Shown here one piece after another: positions 17,282-25,604 of a stretch of DNA of 64,000 nt. A program made the translations under genes and the position numbers. Each line of letters opens with the position of its first letter. Within the stretch, counting starts at the first letter, position 1. This stretch comes from JBBQZO01 sp038207625 (GTDB lineage Bacteria > Pseudomonadota > Gammaproteobacteria > Burkholderiales > Burkholderiaceae_D): positions 62,001-126,000 of the forward strand of contig JBBQZO010000008.1 of NCBI GenBank assembly GCA_038207625.1, read 5' to 3'. The notes under the pieces were generated by a model. That model was not told the origin of the DNA and made no database searches. It was given only the letters and a program-made list of their open reading frames with translations.

Positions 17282-18433
17282 TTAAAAAAATGTAACTTCT
17301 TCCTGCGGTTTGCTTTCCACCTTGACGCCGCGGTGCAGTGCATGCTCCTCGGCCATCGCGTAGGTTTGTTCCAGTTCGTGCAGCAGACTGGCCACGTCGA
17401 GCGGTGTCAGCGTTTGATCGTGGCCGAACTGCAGCAGGCTGTCGGCCATCAGCTCGGGCAGGCGTTCGATGTTCTGGCGCACATGCACCATGATCTGGCT
17501 GACCCGGTCCTGGAACTGCAGTTGCACCAACGCCTCGCCGACCTCGGCCTTGATGCCCACGCTGCCGTCCTTGAGCAGCACCGACGACTGCACCAGCGCG
17601 TCGGTGATGGCGCGAAAACCGCTGAGCACATTCTCGATCGCCGTCTCGGACGACAGCATCGCCTGCTGTTCCTTGTCCATCGACGTCTCGGCCGCCTGGC
17701 AGGTGGCGCCGATGGCGCTGCTGATCAGGGCCACGTTGTCGGCGATGCGTTTGCCCGTCTCGGCCGATTTGTTCGACAGCATGCGCACCTCGTTGGCGAC
17801 GACGGCAAAGCCGCGTCCCCGCTCGCCGGCCCGGGCCGCCTCGATGGCCGCGTTCAGCGCCAGCAGATTGGTCTGGGCGGCGATGCTGGCCACGTCGGCC
17901 GTCATCTCGCGCAGTTCGCGGATGAACTGACTGAGGCCTTGCACCTTGTCGAGCATGGCCGCCTTGCTGGCGGTGGCCGACTTGAGCGAGCCGACCACCG
18001 CTTGCAATTCGCGTTCGCTGCTGGCGAACACCGCCACCAGGCCGGCGCTGCGGTCATCCACCGATTCGGTGGCCATGCTGGAGGCGCGCACGGCGTCGTC
18101 GAGTCGCTCGACGATGCCGGAAAAGCGTTCGGCCAGCGCGGCCACGGCCGACTCCATCTGGGTGCGCGACGATTCGATGTGGCGCGTCCAGACCGGCACC
18201 AGTTCGCTGCCCAGTTGCTGCTGGCTGGCCAGGTAGGCGTCGACTTGCTCGCCCAGATCGGTGTGGGCGCCGGCCGTGGCGCGCCGCAGCAGCAGTGCGG
18301 CGCCGGCCAGCACGATGGCGCAGCCGATGCCGGCCAGGCTGGCGCCGCTGAAGATCAGCACGGCCATCGCGTTGGCGCCAATGAGGAGGAGGGGAAACAA
18401 CCAGCCGGAACGGCCGTGCAGGATATCGTTCAT
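17282..18433 (-). CDS. Short methyl-accepting protein with CheZ-like C-terminal motif
   Basis: A 383-residue first gene of the operon. Two hydrophobic segments at about 12-29 and 33-50 leave almost no periplasmic loop. The receptor hairpin carries AAQTNLLALNAAIEAARAGE (residues about 185-204) but no classical HAMP is seen. The C-terminal part contains LQFQDRVSQIM with Asp309 and Gln313 spaced as in the CheZ catalytic FQD-x3-Q motif. The tail ends EVTFF and lacks the FTx(Y/F) pattern of the other receptors. It is probably a cytoplasm-facing signalling or phosphatase-bearing member. Position before cheY matches the CttP-like gene of Pseudomonas cluster II. Confidence 0.85.
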   Translation of the reverse strand: MNDILHGRSGWLFPLLLIGANAMAVLIFSGASLAGIGCAIVLAGAALLLRRATAGAHTDLGEQVDAYLASQQQLGSELVPVWTRHIESSRTQMESAVAALAERFSGIVERLDDAVRASSMATESVDDRSAGLVAVFASSERELQAVVGSLKSATASKAAMLDKVQGLSQFIRELREMTADVASIAAQTNLLALNAAIEAARAGERGRGFAVVANEVRMLSNKSAETGKRIADNVALISSAIGATCQAAETSMDKEQQAMLSSETAIENVLSGFRAITDALVQSSVLLKDGSVGIKAEVGEALVQLQFQDRVSQIMVHVRQNIERLPELMADSLLQFGHDQTLTPLDVASLLHELEQTYAMAEEHALHRGVKVESKPQEEVTFF

Positions 18434-19509
18434 AAGCTAACCTTTGAAGCGAGCTTTGCGTGGTCATTACAGTGCGTGCGGCTTACCGGTCGCGCTCGAC
18501 ATTTCCCTGCTTGCAGCAGCCGAAAGAACGTCATTCAGTGACACTCCGGTGAGAAACACGTAACAAAGAATTGATACCTTGACGTGCATCATGTCACGGC
18601 ATGTGTGGCTGTGGCAAGCGATTCTGATCGGTTTCTTGGCCGCTGTGCACGCGCGTAAACATCGTGCGTAAAACGACAATATTCGGGTGCGCACGGGGCG
18701 CCGATGTGACTGTTGGTAATATGCATAGGCAAAGCGCGACCGGTCCGGCGCGCTGGCGGCGCTGTCCGAATGTGACGTTCTTGCCAGCTTTCATTGCAGG
18801 CATGTTTGTTTCGTCGCGCCGAAACGCGCCGCTGTTTGTACGCGGATATTGATGTAGGGGTGTGAGGCATGCTTGCCCAGTCATCTTGCCGGCCGATTCC
18901 CTATCCGGCCCGTGCTGCAAGCGCAGCTATGGCTTCACGCGCTGGCCGCGCGCCGGGTGCATCAGGGCGCCTATACATGGACATGCCAGCGATAGCCTGA
19001 CTTGGCGCTGGAGGGCCGAGCGGGAGACTGCGCGCATGCTGGCGCTAGTTCGCTGGTGCGCTGGCGCTGGCGTCGGGATCGGCCGCGGCGCCGCCGCGAA
19101 CGGCGCCGAGCCGTGCATCGCGGCATGCCGGTGCGGCGCGCTTGCGCAGGATGTGCATCTGGATGCCGGGTCGGCGCCGCAGGCGCGCGAACAGACCGCT
19201 TGGCGTCGGCGTTGCGCAGCGTGATTGTTGTTTTTCGGCAACGGCGAGGACACTGCGCGCCTCTGGCCTGCCGGGGCGCCGCATTAATCTGCGGCGTGGT
19301 GACAATTGAATAGAATTGTGCGCGCCAGCGCGACTAGTATCGATTCGAGGCCACGCTAATGACGCGCCTTGGTTGCTGCAAATACGTCCTGCGGCCCAGT
19401 CTGATGCGCGCCTTGCCGTCACCCGCTTGGGCGCGCGGCGCGGCCCGACCATGGTCAGACTTTTTCTGCAAGATCACGGTATATATATACTCTCCTCAAA
19501 GGACGCACT
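18434..19509. other. Intergenic stretch between divergent chemosensory units
   Basis: About 1.08 kb without a gene I can support. It separates the start of the che operon (minus) from the receptor at 19510 (plus) and should hold both promoters. Near the right end an A/T-rich run (GTATATATATAC, about 19478-19491) precedes an AAAGGA ribosome site before 19510 and could be a minus-10 region. A small inverted repeat CAATT-N6-AATTG lies at about 19305-19320. No sigma-28 consensus was recognised. Open frames here are short, arginine/alanine-rich and lack ribosome sites. Confidence 0.6.
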
Positions 19510-21642
19510 ATGTTCGAGAACATGAAAGTGGGGAGTCGCATTGGACTCGGTTTCGCAGCGACGCTCGCGCTGGCATTGCTAGTTGGTGTCGTGGGCATGA
19601 TGCAACTGGTGTCGGGCACGCTCGTGATCGTCCTTGCGCTGGTGGCCTGCGCGCTGGTGGCCGGCATGGGCGCCAGCCTTGCGCGCGCCATCACGGGGCA
19701 ATTGGACGAGGCGCTGGCGATGGCGCAAGGGCTGGTCGATGGCGATCTGAGCGTGCGCAGCAAGCATGGCTCGCACGGCCAGGGCGGCCAGCTGTTGACG
19801 ACGCTGACCACGCTGGGCGAGCGCCTGACGCTGGTCAAAGAAGAACTCAACCGGATGTCGCGCGGCCATGATGCGGGCGACATCGACGCCGTCATCAATG
19901 TCGATAAATTGCACGGCGACTTGCGCGCCATGGCCGAGGGCATCAACACGATGGTGGCCGGGCACATCGCCGTGAAGAAGAAGGCCATGGCGTGCATCGC
20001 CGAATTCGGGCGGGGAAATTTCGATGCGCCGCTGGAGCAATTTCCCGGCAAGAAGGCGTTCATCAACGAGACGATCGAACTGGTGCGCGGCAACCTGAAG
20101 AGCCTGATCGCCGACATGGGACGCATGGCGCGCGAACACGATGCGGGCGATATTGATGTGCAGATCGACAGCGTCAGGTACCACGGCGATTTCCGCACCA
20201 TGGCCGAGGGCATCAACGGCATGGTCGGCGGGCATATCGCGGTCAAACGCAAAGCGATGGCCTGCATCGCCGAATTTGGCAAGGGCAATTTCGATGCGCC
20301 GTTGGACCGGTTTCCCGGCAAGAAGGCCTTCATCAACGACACCATCGAGCAAGTGCGCGGCAACCTGAAGGGCGTGATCGCGGAAATGAACCACATGTCC
20401 AAGGAGCATGATGCCGGCGACATCGACGTGCTGATCGACAGCGCCAGGTATCAGGGCGATTTCCGCGTCATGGCCGAGGGCATCAATGGCATGGTCTGCG
20501 GGCATATCGCGGTCAAACGCAAGGCGATGGCCTGCATCGCCGAATTCGGCAAGGGCAATTTCGACGCCCCCCTTGAAAAGTTTCCCGGCAAGAAAGCGTT
20601 CATCAATGACACCATCGAGCGCGCGCGCGGCAACCTCGCCAGCGTCGACGATGTCGTCAAGGTGATGGGCGCGATGTGCGAGGGCGACCTGACGCAATCG
20701 ATCGACAAGGCCTACGAGGGGCAGTTCGGGGTGCTGGCCGAGTACGTCAACCGCTCGGTGACGAAGCTGGCGCAAGTGGTGGCCGACGTCAATGCGGGCG
20801 CGATCGCGCTGGCGGCGGCCTCCGAACAGATCAGCGCCACCGCGCAATCGTTGTCGCAGGCGTCCAGCGAGCAGGCCGCCGGGGTCGAGGAAACCAGCGC
20901 GGCGATCGAACAGATGACGGCGTCGATCTCGCAAAACACCGACAACGCCAGGACCACCGACGCGATCGCCAGCAAGGCCGCGCGCGAGGCCAGCGAAGGG
21001 GGCGACGCCGTCAAGGCAACGGTGGCGGCGATGAAGCAGATCGCCAAGAAGATCGGCATCATCGACGACATCGCCTATCAGACCAATCTGCTGGCGCTGA
21101 ACGCGGCCATCGAGGCGGCGCGCGCCGGCGAACACGGCAAGGGCTTCGCCGTCGTCGCCGCCGAAGTGCGCAAGCTGGCCGAACGCAGTCAGGTGGCCGC
21201 GCAGGAGATCGGCGAGGTGGCCATCAACAGCGTCGAGTTGGCCGAGCGGGCCGGCCAGCTGCTCGACGAGATGGTGCCCAACATCAAGCGCACCTCGGCA
21301 CTGGTGCAGGAGATCACGGCCGCGTCGGAAGAGCAATCGTCGGGCGTGTCCCAGATCAACGCCTCGGTGGTCCAGTTAAACGACACCACCCAGCACAACG
21401 CGGCCAGTTCGGAGCAGCTGGCCGCCACCTCCGAAGAGATGAGCGCGCAGGCCGAACAATTGCAGGACACCATGGCGTTCTTCCAGATCGCCGTGCGCGG
21501 CGCGTCCAAGGCGCCGATGGCCATGCACCACGCGGGCATGGCCAAGGGAGGGGCGGCGCGGCACAGCACCATCAAGCTGGCGCGCACCCAGACGCTGCGC
21601 GCCGGTAGCGACAATGAGGATGCGCATTTCACCGCGTATTGA
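19510..21642 (+). CDS. Chemoreceptor with three 90-residue HAMP-like repeats and no periplasmic domain
   Basis: A 710-residue receptor. The ATG at 19510 follows AAAGGACGCACT. Two adjacent hydrophobic segments (about 11-33 and 36-58) leave no room for a periplasmic sensor. Then come three copies of a 90-residue unit marked by HDAGDID, H/Q-GDFR-MAEGIN, CIAEFG-GNFDAPL and FPGKKAFIN, a further DVVKVMGAMCEGDL module, and the signalling hairpin with NAAIEAARAGEHG. The tail ends HFTAY, like the operon receptors across the intergenic region. Sensing is probably cytoplasmic or through the repeats (inference). Confidence 0.93.
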   Translation: MFENMKVGSRIGLGFAATLALALLVGVVGMMQLVSGTLVIVLALVACALVAGMGASLARAITGQLDEALAMAQGLVDGDLSVRSKHGSHGQGGQLLTTLTTLGERLTLVKEELNRMSRGHDAGDIDAVINVDKLHGDLRAMAEGINTMVAGHIAVKKKAMACIAEFGRGNFDAPLEQFPGKKAFINETIELVRGNLKSLIADMGRMAREHDAGDIDVQIDSVRYHGDFRTMAEGINGMVGGHIAVKRKAMACIAEFGKGNFDAPLDRFPGKKAFINDTIEQVRGNLKGVIAEMNHMSKEHDAGDIDVLIDSARYQGDFRVMAEGINGMVCGHIAVKRKAMACIAEFGKGNFDAPLEKFPGKKAFINDTIERARGNLASVDDVVKVMGAMCEGDLTQSIDKAYEGQFGVLAEYVNRSVTKLAQVVADVNAGAIALAAASEQISATAQSLSQASSEQAAGVEETSAAIEQMTASISQNTDNARTTDAIASKAAREASEGGDAVKATVAAMKQIAKKIGIIDDIAYQTNLLALNAAIEAARAGEHGKGFAVVAAEVRKLAERSQVAAQEIGEVAINSVELAERAGQLLDEMVPNIKRTSALVQEITAASEEQSSGVSQINASVVQLNDTTQHNAASSEQLAATSEEMSAQAEQLQDTMAFFQIAVRGASKAPMAMHHAGMAKGGAARHSTIKLARTQTLRAGSDNEDAHFTAY
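19867..20676 (+). repeat. Three tandem 270-bp repeats inside the chemoreceptor gene
   Basis: The marker HDAGDID starts at 19867, 20137 and 20407, exactly 270 bases apart, so each unit encodes 90 residues in frame. Units two and three are nearly identical over long stretches at the DNA level, which points to recent duplication. Such repeats could expand or contract by recombination without breaking the frame. Confidence 0.9.
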
Positions 21643-21691
21643 CGCGGCGGCGCGTGTGTCGGCGCGATGTCAGGGACGCGCAAACTAAGGC

Positions 21692-21720
21692 TTGCAAAAA
21701 GCCGGCGCGAATAGTACTGT
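21692..21720 (+). promoter_or_regulatory. Predicted sigma-70 promoter of imuA-imuB
   Basis: A minus-35 TTGCAA (21692-21697) and minus-10 TACTGT (21715-21720) are separated by 17 bases. The minus-10 overlaps the LexA box, so bound LexA would block polymerase. The distance to the imuA start is 33 bases. Confidence 0.6.
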
Positions 21721-21732
21721 GTATTTATACAG
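21717..21732 (+). promoter_or_regulatory. LexA (SOS) box upstream of imuA
   Basis: The sequence CTGTGTATTTATACAG matches the LexA consensus CTGT-N8-ACAG with an A/T-rich core, and sits 20 bases before the imuA ATG. It predicts DNA-damage induction of imuA-imuB. Confidence 0.92.
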
Positions 21733-21752
21733 TACTTTAGCGTTCATCCTCC

Positions 21753-22460
21753 ATGACTTGTTTCGCCTCCCTTGCCGCGCCGGAAACCCTGCACCCGTCG
21801 CTGTGGCGCGCCTCGCAGCTGGCACACGCCGTCACGCGCTGCATCGACACGGGCCAGCCGGGCCTGTCGGCGCAGTTGCCGGGCGGCGGCTGGCCCAGCG
21901 GCAGCCTGATCGAATTATTGCTGCAGCAGCAGGGCATCGGCGAGCTGCGCCTGCTGGGGCCGGCGCTGGCCAAGGTGGCGCAGCGGCGCATCGTGCTGCT
22001 GCAGCCCCCCCATCCGCCGCAGGCGCAGGCGCTGGCCGCGCTGGGGCTGGCGCCGTCCCAGCTGGTGTGGCTGCGCAGCGCCAGCAGCGCCGACGCGCTG
22101 TGGGCGGCCGAGCAGGTGTTGCGCAGTGGCAGTTGCGGCGCGCTGTTGTTCTGGCACAACCATGCGCGCGCCGACACCTTGCGCCGCCTGCACCTGGCCG
22201 CGCAAGGGGGCGAAACCCTGTTTTGCATGCTGCGTCCGCTGGCGGCGGCGCAGGACGCGTCGCCGGCGCCGCTGCGGCTGGCGCTGCGCCCGGTGGCCGG
22301 CGGCCTGTCGATCGACTTCGTCAAGCGCCGGGGGCCGCAGCGCGATGCGCCCTTGTTCCTGCCACTCACCTCTTCTTTATTGCAACGTCATGCGTCTTTG
22401 GATCGGCCTCTACCTGCCCCGGCTCCCGCTCGAAGTATTCTGCCCGAACTGGTCGGCTGA
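21753..22460 (+). CDS. imuA: Translesion synthesis accessory protein ImuA
   Basis: A 235-residue RecA/SulA-like protein. Typical ImuA features are an N-terminal HPSLWRASQLA, the LPGGGWPSGSLIELL segment (equivalent to the start of a degenerate nucleotide-binding fold), PALAKVAQRRIVLLQPPHPPQ and a C-terminal LRPVAGGLSIDFVKRRG. It works with ImuB and normally DnaE2 in damage-induced mutagenic synthesis. An SOS box lies just upstream. The 3' end overlaps imuB by 71 bases, longer than usual coupling overlaps. No dnaE2 follows in this window. Confidence 0.92.
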   Translation: MTCFASLAAPETLHPSLWRASQLAHAVTRCIDTGQPGLSAQLPGGGWPSGSLIELLLQQQGIGELRLLGPALAKVAQRRIVLLQPPHPPQAQALAALGLAPSQLVWLRSASSADALWAAEQVLRSGSCGALLFWHNHARADTLRRLHLAAQGGETLFCMLRPLAAAQDASPAPLRLALRPVAGGLSIDFVKRRGPQRDAPLFLPLTSSLLQRHASLDRPLPAPAPARSILPELVG

Positions 22461-23862
22461 CCGTTGCAGCGTGGTGCTCGAGCAGGACCAGGTGCTGGCC
22501 GCGTCGCCCCAGGCGCTGGCCGCCGGCATCAAGCCGGGCATGCGGCGCGGCGGCGTGCTGATGCTCGCGCCCGAGGCCGTGTTGCACCAGCGCACGCTTG
22601 AGCGCGAGGCCGAGGCTTTGCAGGCGGTGGCGCTGGCGCTGCTGCAGTACACGCCGCTGGTGGCCCAGGCCGAACAGGCCACGCTGCTGATCGACATTGG
22701 CGCCAGCCTGACCTTGTTTGGCGGGGTGCGCGCGCTGTGCCGTAGCGTGCAGGCGCGCATCGCGCAACTCGGTTTCACGGGCGCGCTCAGCTGCGCGCCC
22801 ACCGCGCGCGGCGCCTGGCTGCTGGCCCAGGCGGGCGGTGCGCGCGTGCTGAAAATGGACACGCTGGTGCGCCGGCTGGACCGTCTGCCCTGTCTGCTGT
22901 TGCCGCCGGCGCGTCCGTTCCAAAGCTGGCTCGACGGCATCGGCTGCGCCACGCTGGGGCAGTTGCGCCGCTTGCCCCGTGCGGGCCTGCAACGGCGCTG
23001 CGGGCGCGCGCTGCTCGACATGCACGACGCCGCGCACGGCTTGCTGCCGGAATTGTTCGACTGGCTGGCGGCGCCGACCACCTTTCGCGCCCGGCTCGAA
23101 CTGTTCGACCGCATCGACGACGCCGACATGCTGCTGTACGGCGCGCGCCGCCTGCTGCTGCAGCTGACCGGCTGGCTGTGTGCGCACCAACTGGCGGTCG
23201 AGCGGATCACCTTGCAGCTGGAGCACGAACGTGGCCGGGTGGCGCTGGCGCCCACCGTGATCGAGCTGGCCTTGGCCGAACCCACCTGGCGCGACGAGCA
23301 TCTGGTGCGCCTGCTGCGCGAGCGCCTGGCCAAGCTGACGCTGGACGCGCCGGTGATCGCACTGTGCCTGGAGGCGCTGCAAATGGTTCCGATGGCGCCG
23401 CCCAGCGCCTCGCTGTTTCCCGAGCCGGGCGGCAGCGCGGCCGACCAGCTGCGCCTGTTCGAACTGCTGGCGGCGCGGCTGGGCCCGGACAACGTGCTGC
23501 AGGCCAGCCCGCAGGCCGATTACCGGCCCGAGCAGGCCAATGCCTGGCTGCCGCTGCAGGCGTGCGCGGCGCGTCGCGCGGCGCTGGCGCCGGGGGCGCT
23601 GGCGCCGCTGCGTCCCAGCTGGCTGCTGGCCACGCCGCTGGCACTATTGCTGCGCCAGCACCGCCCGTTTTACGGTTCGCCCCTGATGATGGTGTCGGCG
23701 CCGGAGCGCATCGAGGCGGGCTGGTGGAACGGGCCGCAAACGCGCGACTATTTCATCGCCGAGGGGGCCGATCACGCGCACTACTGGGTGTACCGCGAGC
23801 GCATCGTCGGCGCGCAAGGGGCGGCCGAGCCGCGCTGGTTCCTGCACGGGCTGTTCGGCTAA
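22390..23862 (+). CDS. imuB: Y-family polymerase-like protein ImuB
   Basis: A 490-residue ImuB. I chose the ATG at 22390 because the protein then begins MRLWIGLYLPRLPLEVF, the standard ImuB start. The acidic catalytic residues of active Y-family polymerases are missing at the first motif (LYLPRLPLEV in place of a VDMD-like motif), so it is an inactive scaffold. A beta-clamp-binding pentapeptide QLRLF lies at residues 353-357. It bridges ImuA, the clamp and DnaE2. Only about 0.2 kb of unassigned sequence follows before an opposite-strand gene. Confidence 0.92.
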   Translation: MRLWIGLYLPRLPLEVFCPNWSADRCSVVLEQDQVLAASPQALAAGIKPGMRRGGVLMLAPEAVLHQRTLEREAEALQAVALALLQYTPLVAQAEQATLLIDIGASLTLFGGVRALCRSVQARIAQLGFTGALSCAPTARGAWLLAQAGGARVLKMDTLVRRLDRLPCLLLPPARPFQSWLDGIGCATLGQLRRLPRAGLQRRCGRALLDMHDAAHGLLPELFDWLAAPTTFRARLELFDRIDDADMLLYGARRLLLQLTGWLCAHQLAVERITLQLEHERGRVALAPTVIELALAEPTWRDEHLVRLLRERLAKLTLDAPVIALCLEALQMVPMAPPSASLFPEPGGSAADQLRLFELLAARLGPDNVLQASPQADYRPEQANAWLPLQACAARRAALAPGALAPLRPSWLLATPLALLLRQHRPFYGSPLMMVSAPERIEAGWWNGPQTRDYFIAEGADHAHYWVYRERIVGAQGAAEPRWFLHGLFG

Positions 23863-24068
23863 GGCCGCGCACGCCGCTCGTTTGTCACGCTAACGGGATC
23901 TTCTGGCCATCGGATCGACCAACCCGCTCAGCGGCCGTGCTTGCTACCTGCGCGAGCCGCAACAGACGTGCTGGGCCGGCGTGGCCGAACACAATGCGGG
24001 CACGCTGGGCGAACCGATTCGCTCACTGAGCAGATGCGCCCGATGATCGTCACTGCCGGGTGCGGCGT

Positions 24069-24422
24069 TTATTCGTCGTCTTCGAACTCTTCGGCCAGAT
24101 TCTTCCAGCCGCGCGTCTTGGCGTAGGCGCAAAATTGCTCGGGCGCTTCAAGCACGATCAGCTTGCGCGTCTGCTGGGCCGGATCGGTCGGTTCGAAGTC
24201 CGGGCCCACGTAGCCGATTGAGCGCAACTGGGTCAGAATCTGCTTGATCAGTGTCTTGTCCTTGTACAGGCCGGCGTCGATGCTGGCCGCAAAGTCCACG
24301 TACACGTCGATGATGCCGTAACCCTCGTCAAAAATGCGGATCGCTTTGATGTCGTGGGCACGGCCGGTGGCGTCGCTGGCCTTGAACGGGCCGCTCAGCT
24401 GGATGTCGGTATCGGTAGTCAT
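24069..24422 (-). CDS. Conserved hypothetical protein
   Basis: A 117-residue acidic soluble protein without signal peptide or membrane segment. Visible features are a beta-rich first half (IKAIRIFDEGYGIIDVYVDF), a helical TLIKQILTQLRSIGY segment, and a very acidic end EEFEDDE. I do not recognise the family. The frame has normal local codon use and a clean start 25 bases from the end of the intergenic region. It lies convergent to imuB and upstream of, but in the same direction as, nothing obvious. Confidence 0.6.
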   Translation of the reverse strand: MTTDTDIQLSGPFKASDATGRAHDIKAIRIFDEGYGIIDVYVDFAASIDAGLYKDKTLIKQILTQLRSIGYVGPDFEPTDPAQQTRKLIVLEAPEQFCAYAKTRGWKNLAEEFEDDE

Positions 24423-24481
24423 GCGCGCAGCATACCAGAACCGAATGGGCCAGCGATAGTGCCGCGCACACGGCGCGCTGG

Positions 24482-25453
24482 CTAGCGCGCCACCCGGTTG
24501 CGGCCCTGATGCTTGGCGCGGTACAGCGCCTGGTCGCCCAGTTCGTACATTTCGCTCTGGGTCGGGCTGCTGTCGGGGGACACGAAGCTCAGCCCGATCG
24601 ACAGCGTGACGATGTCGTACGGGTGGTTGCCGCTGTGCGGAATCAACTGGGCGGCGACGATGGCGCGAATCTGGTTGGCCAGTTCGACGCTCTCTTCGGC
24701 GTGGCTGGTGGCGAACAGGCAGGCGAATTCGTCGCCGCCGATGCGAAAGCCCAGGTCGCCCGGCCGGTTCAAGGTGTGGCGGATCGCGTCGGCCACCGCC
24801 ACCAACACTGCATCGCCGCGCGGGTGACCGTACTGGTCGTTATACCCTTTAAAGCGGTCGACGTCGGCCAGCAACAAGGTCAGCAGGCGGCCGTCGCGGT
24901 GCGCGCGTTTTTGTTCTTCGACGAAGCGCATGTTGAAGTAGCGCCGGTTCTTCAGGCCCGTCAGTTCGTCCGTCATCGAATCGGCCTGGGCCATCTTCGT
25001 GTCGGTGATGTCGGTCGACACGGCGCAGGTGCCGATCGCCGCGCCGGCGTCGTCGTACAGCGGGAACTTGACGGTGGTGTAGGTGTGCAGCGTGCCGTCG
25101 CGGTGGTAGACCTCCTCGTCCTGCTGGATCGGGCGGTTTTCGTCGAGCGCGCGCCGGTCGTTGTCCCACAGCGCCTCGGCGATCGGACGGGGAAACAGCT
25201 CGAACACATTGTGCCCGACGAAGGTGAGCGGATCGTAGCCGGCCAGCACCGCGAAGTGGCGGTTGGCCGAGGTGACGGTGCCGTGCAAGTCTTTGGTGGA
25301 AATGAGAATGGGCGCGTGCTCGAGCAGGGCCCGGTAGATCCGGTCCGATTCGCGCAGCGCCGTCAGTTGCGCGCGCAACGCGGTGTTTTCGGCGGCCAGT
25401 TGCTGGCAGTCGACGGTCGCGGGCTCGGCAGCTGATGTGAGTCGTGCATCCAT
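24482..25453 (-). CDS. PAS-GGDEF diguanylate cyclase
   Basis: A 323-residue cytoplasmic protein. A short coiled coil (residues about 18-38) leads into a PAS/PAC domain (about 40-155, with the TDITD ending). The GGDEF domain (about 160-323) has an intact active site FRIGGDEFACLF. An inhibitory site RPGD sits five residues before GGDEF, so product inhibition is likely. The DELTGLKNRRYF entry is standard. It makes cyclic di-GMP in response to whatever the PAS domain senses. It is a single gene. Confidence 0.93.
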   Translation of the reverse strand: MDARLTSAAEPATVDCQQLAAENTALRAQLTALRESDRIYRALLEHAPILISTKDLHGTVTSANRHFAVLAGYDPLTFVGHNVFELFPRPIAEALWDNDRRALDENRPIQQDEEVYHRDGTLHTYTTVKFPLYDDAGAAIGTCAVSTDITDTKMAQADSMTDELTGLKNRRYFNMRFVEEQKRAHRDGRLLTLLLADVDRFKGYNDQYGHPRGDAVLVAVADAIRHTLNRPGDLGFRIGGDEFACLFATSHAEESVELANQIRAIVAAQLIPHSGNHPYDIVTLSIGLSFVSPDSSPTQSEMYELGDQALYRAKHQGRNRVAR

Positions 25454-25561
25454 GATGGCGCGCCTAGGCTGGGTCTGGATCGGTCAATTTCACCTTACGC
25501 GTGATGAACGGACCTTGCAGTATTTAAGTCAATGTAACTTCGAGTGTTCGTCGAAGCCGCA

Positions 25562-25601
25562 CTGCCCACCCGCAACGCCGGCCGGCGCAGCGGGTGGGCA
25601 G
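25562..25601 (-). terminator. Strong hairpin behind the M61 peptidase gene
   Basis: A perfect 12-bp stem CTGCCCACCCGC / GCGGGTGGGCAG encloses an inner GCCGGCCGGC. It begins 4 bases past the peptidase stop codon. There is no long U-run, so termination is likely but not certain. Confidence 0.5.
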
Positions 25602-25604
25602 CGC

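Noticed and set aside
18434..19509. Flagellar sigma-28 promoter before the chemosensory genes
   Set aside because: No TAAA / GCCGATAA-type pair could be found on either strand. The genes may use another sigma factor.
23863..24068. dnaE2 remnant after imuB
   Set aside because: A short open stretch (about 23900-24040) reads protein-like but shows no polymerase III alpha motif, so I left it unassigned.
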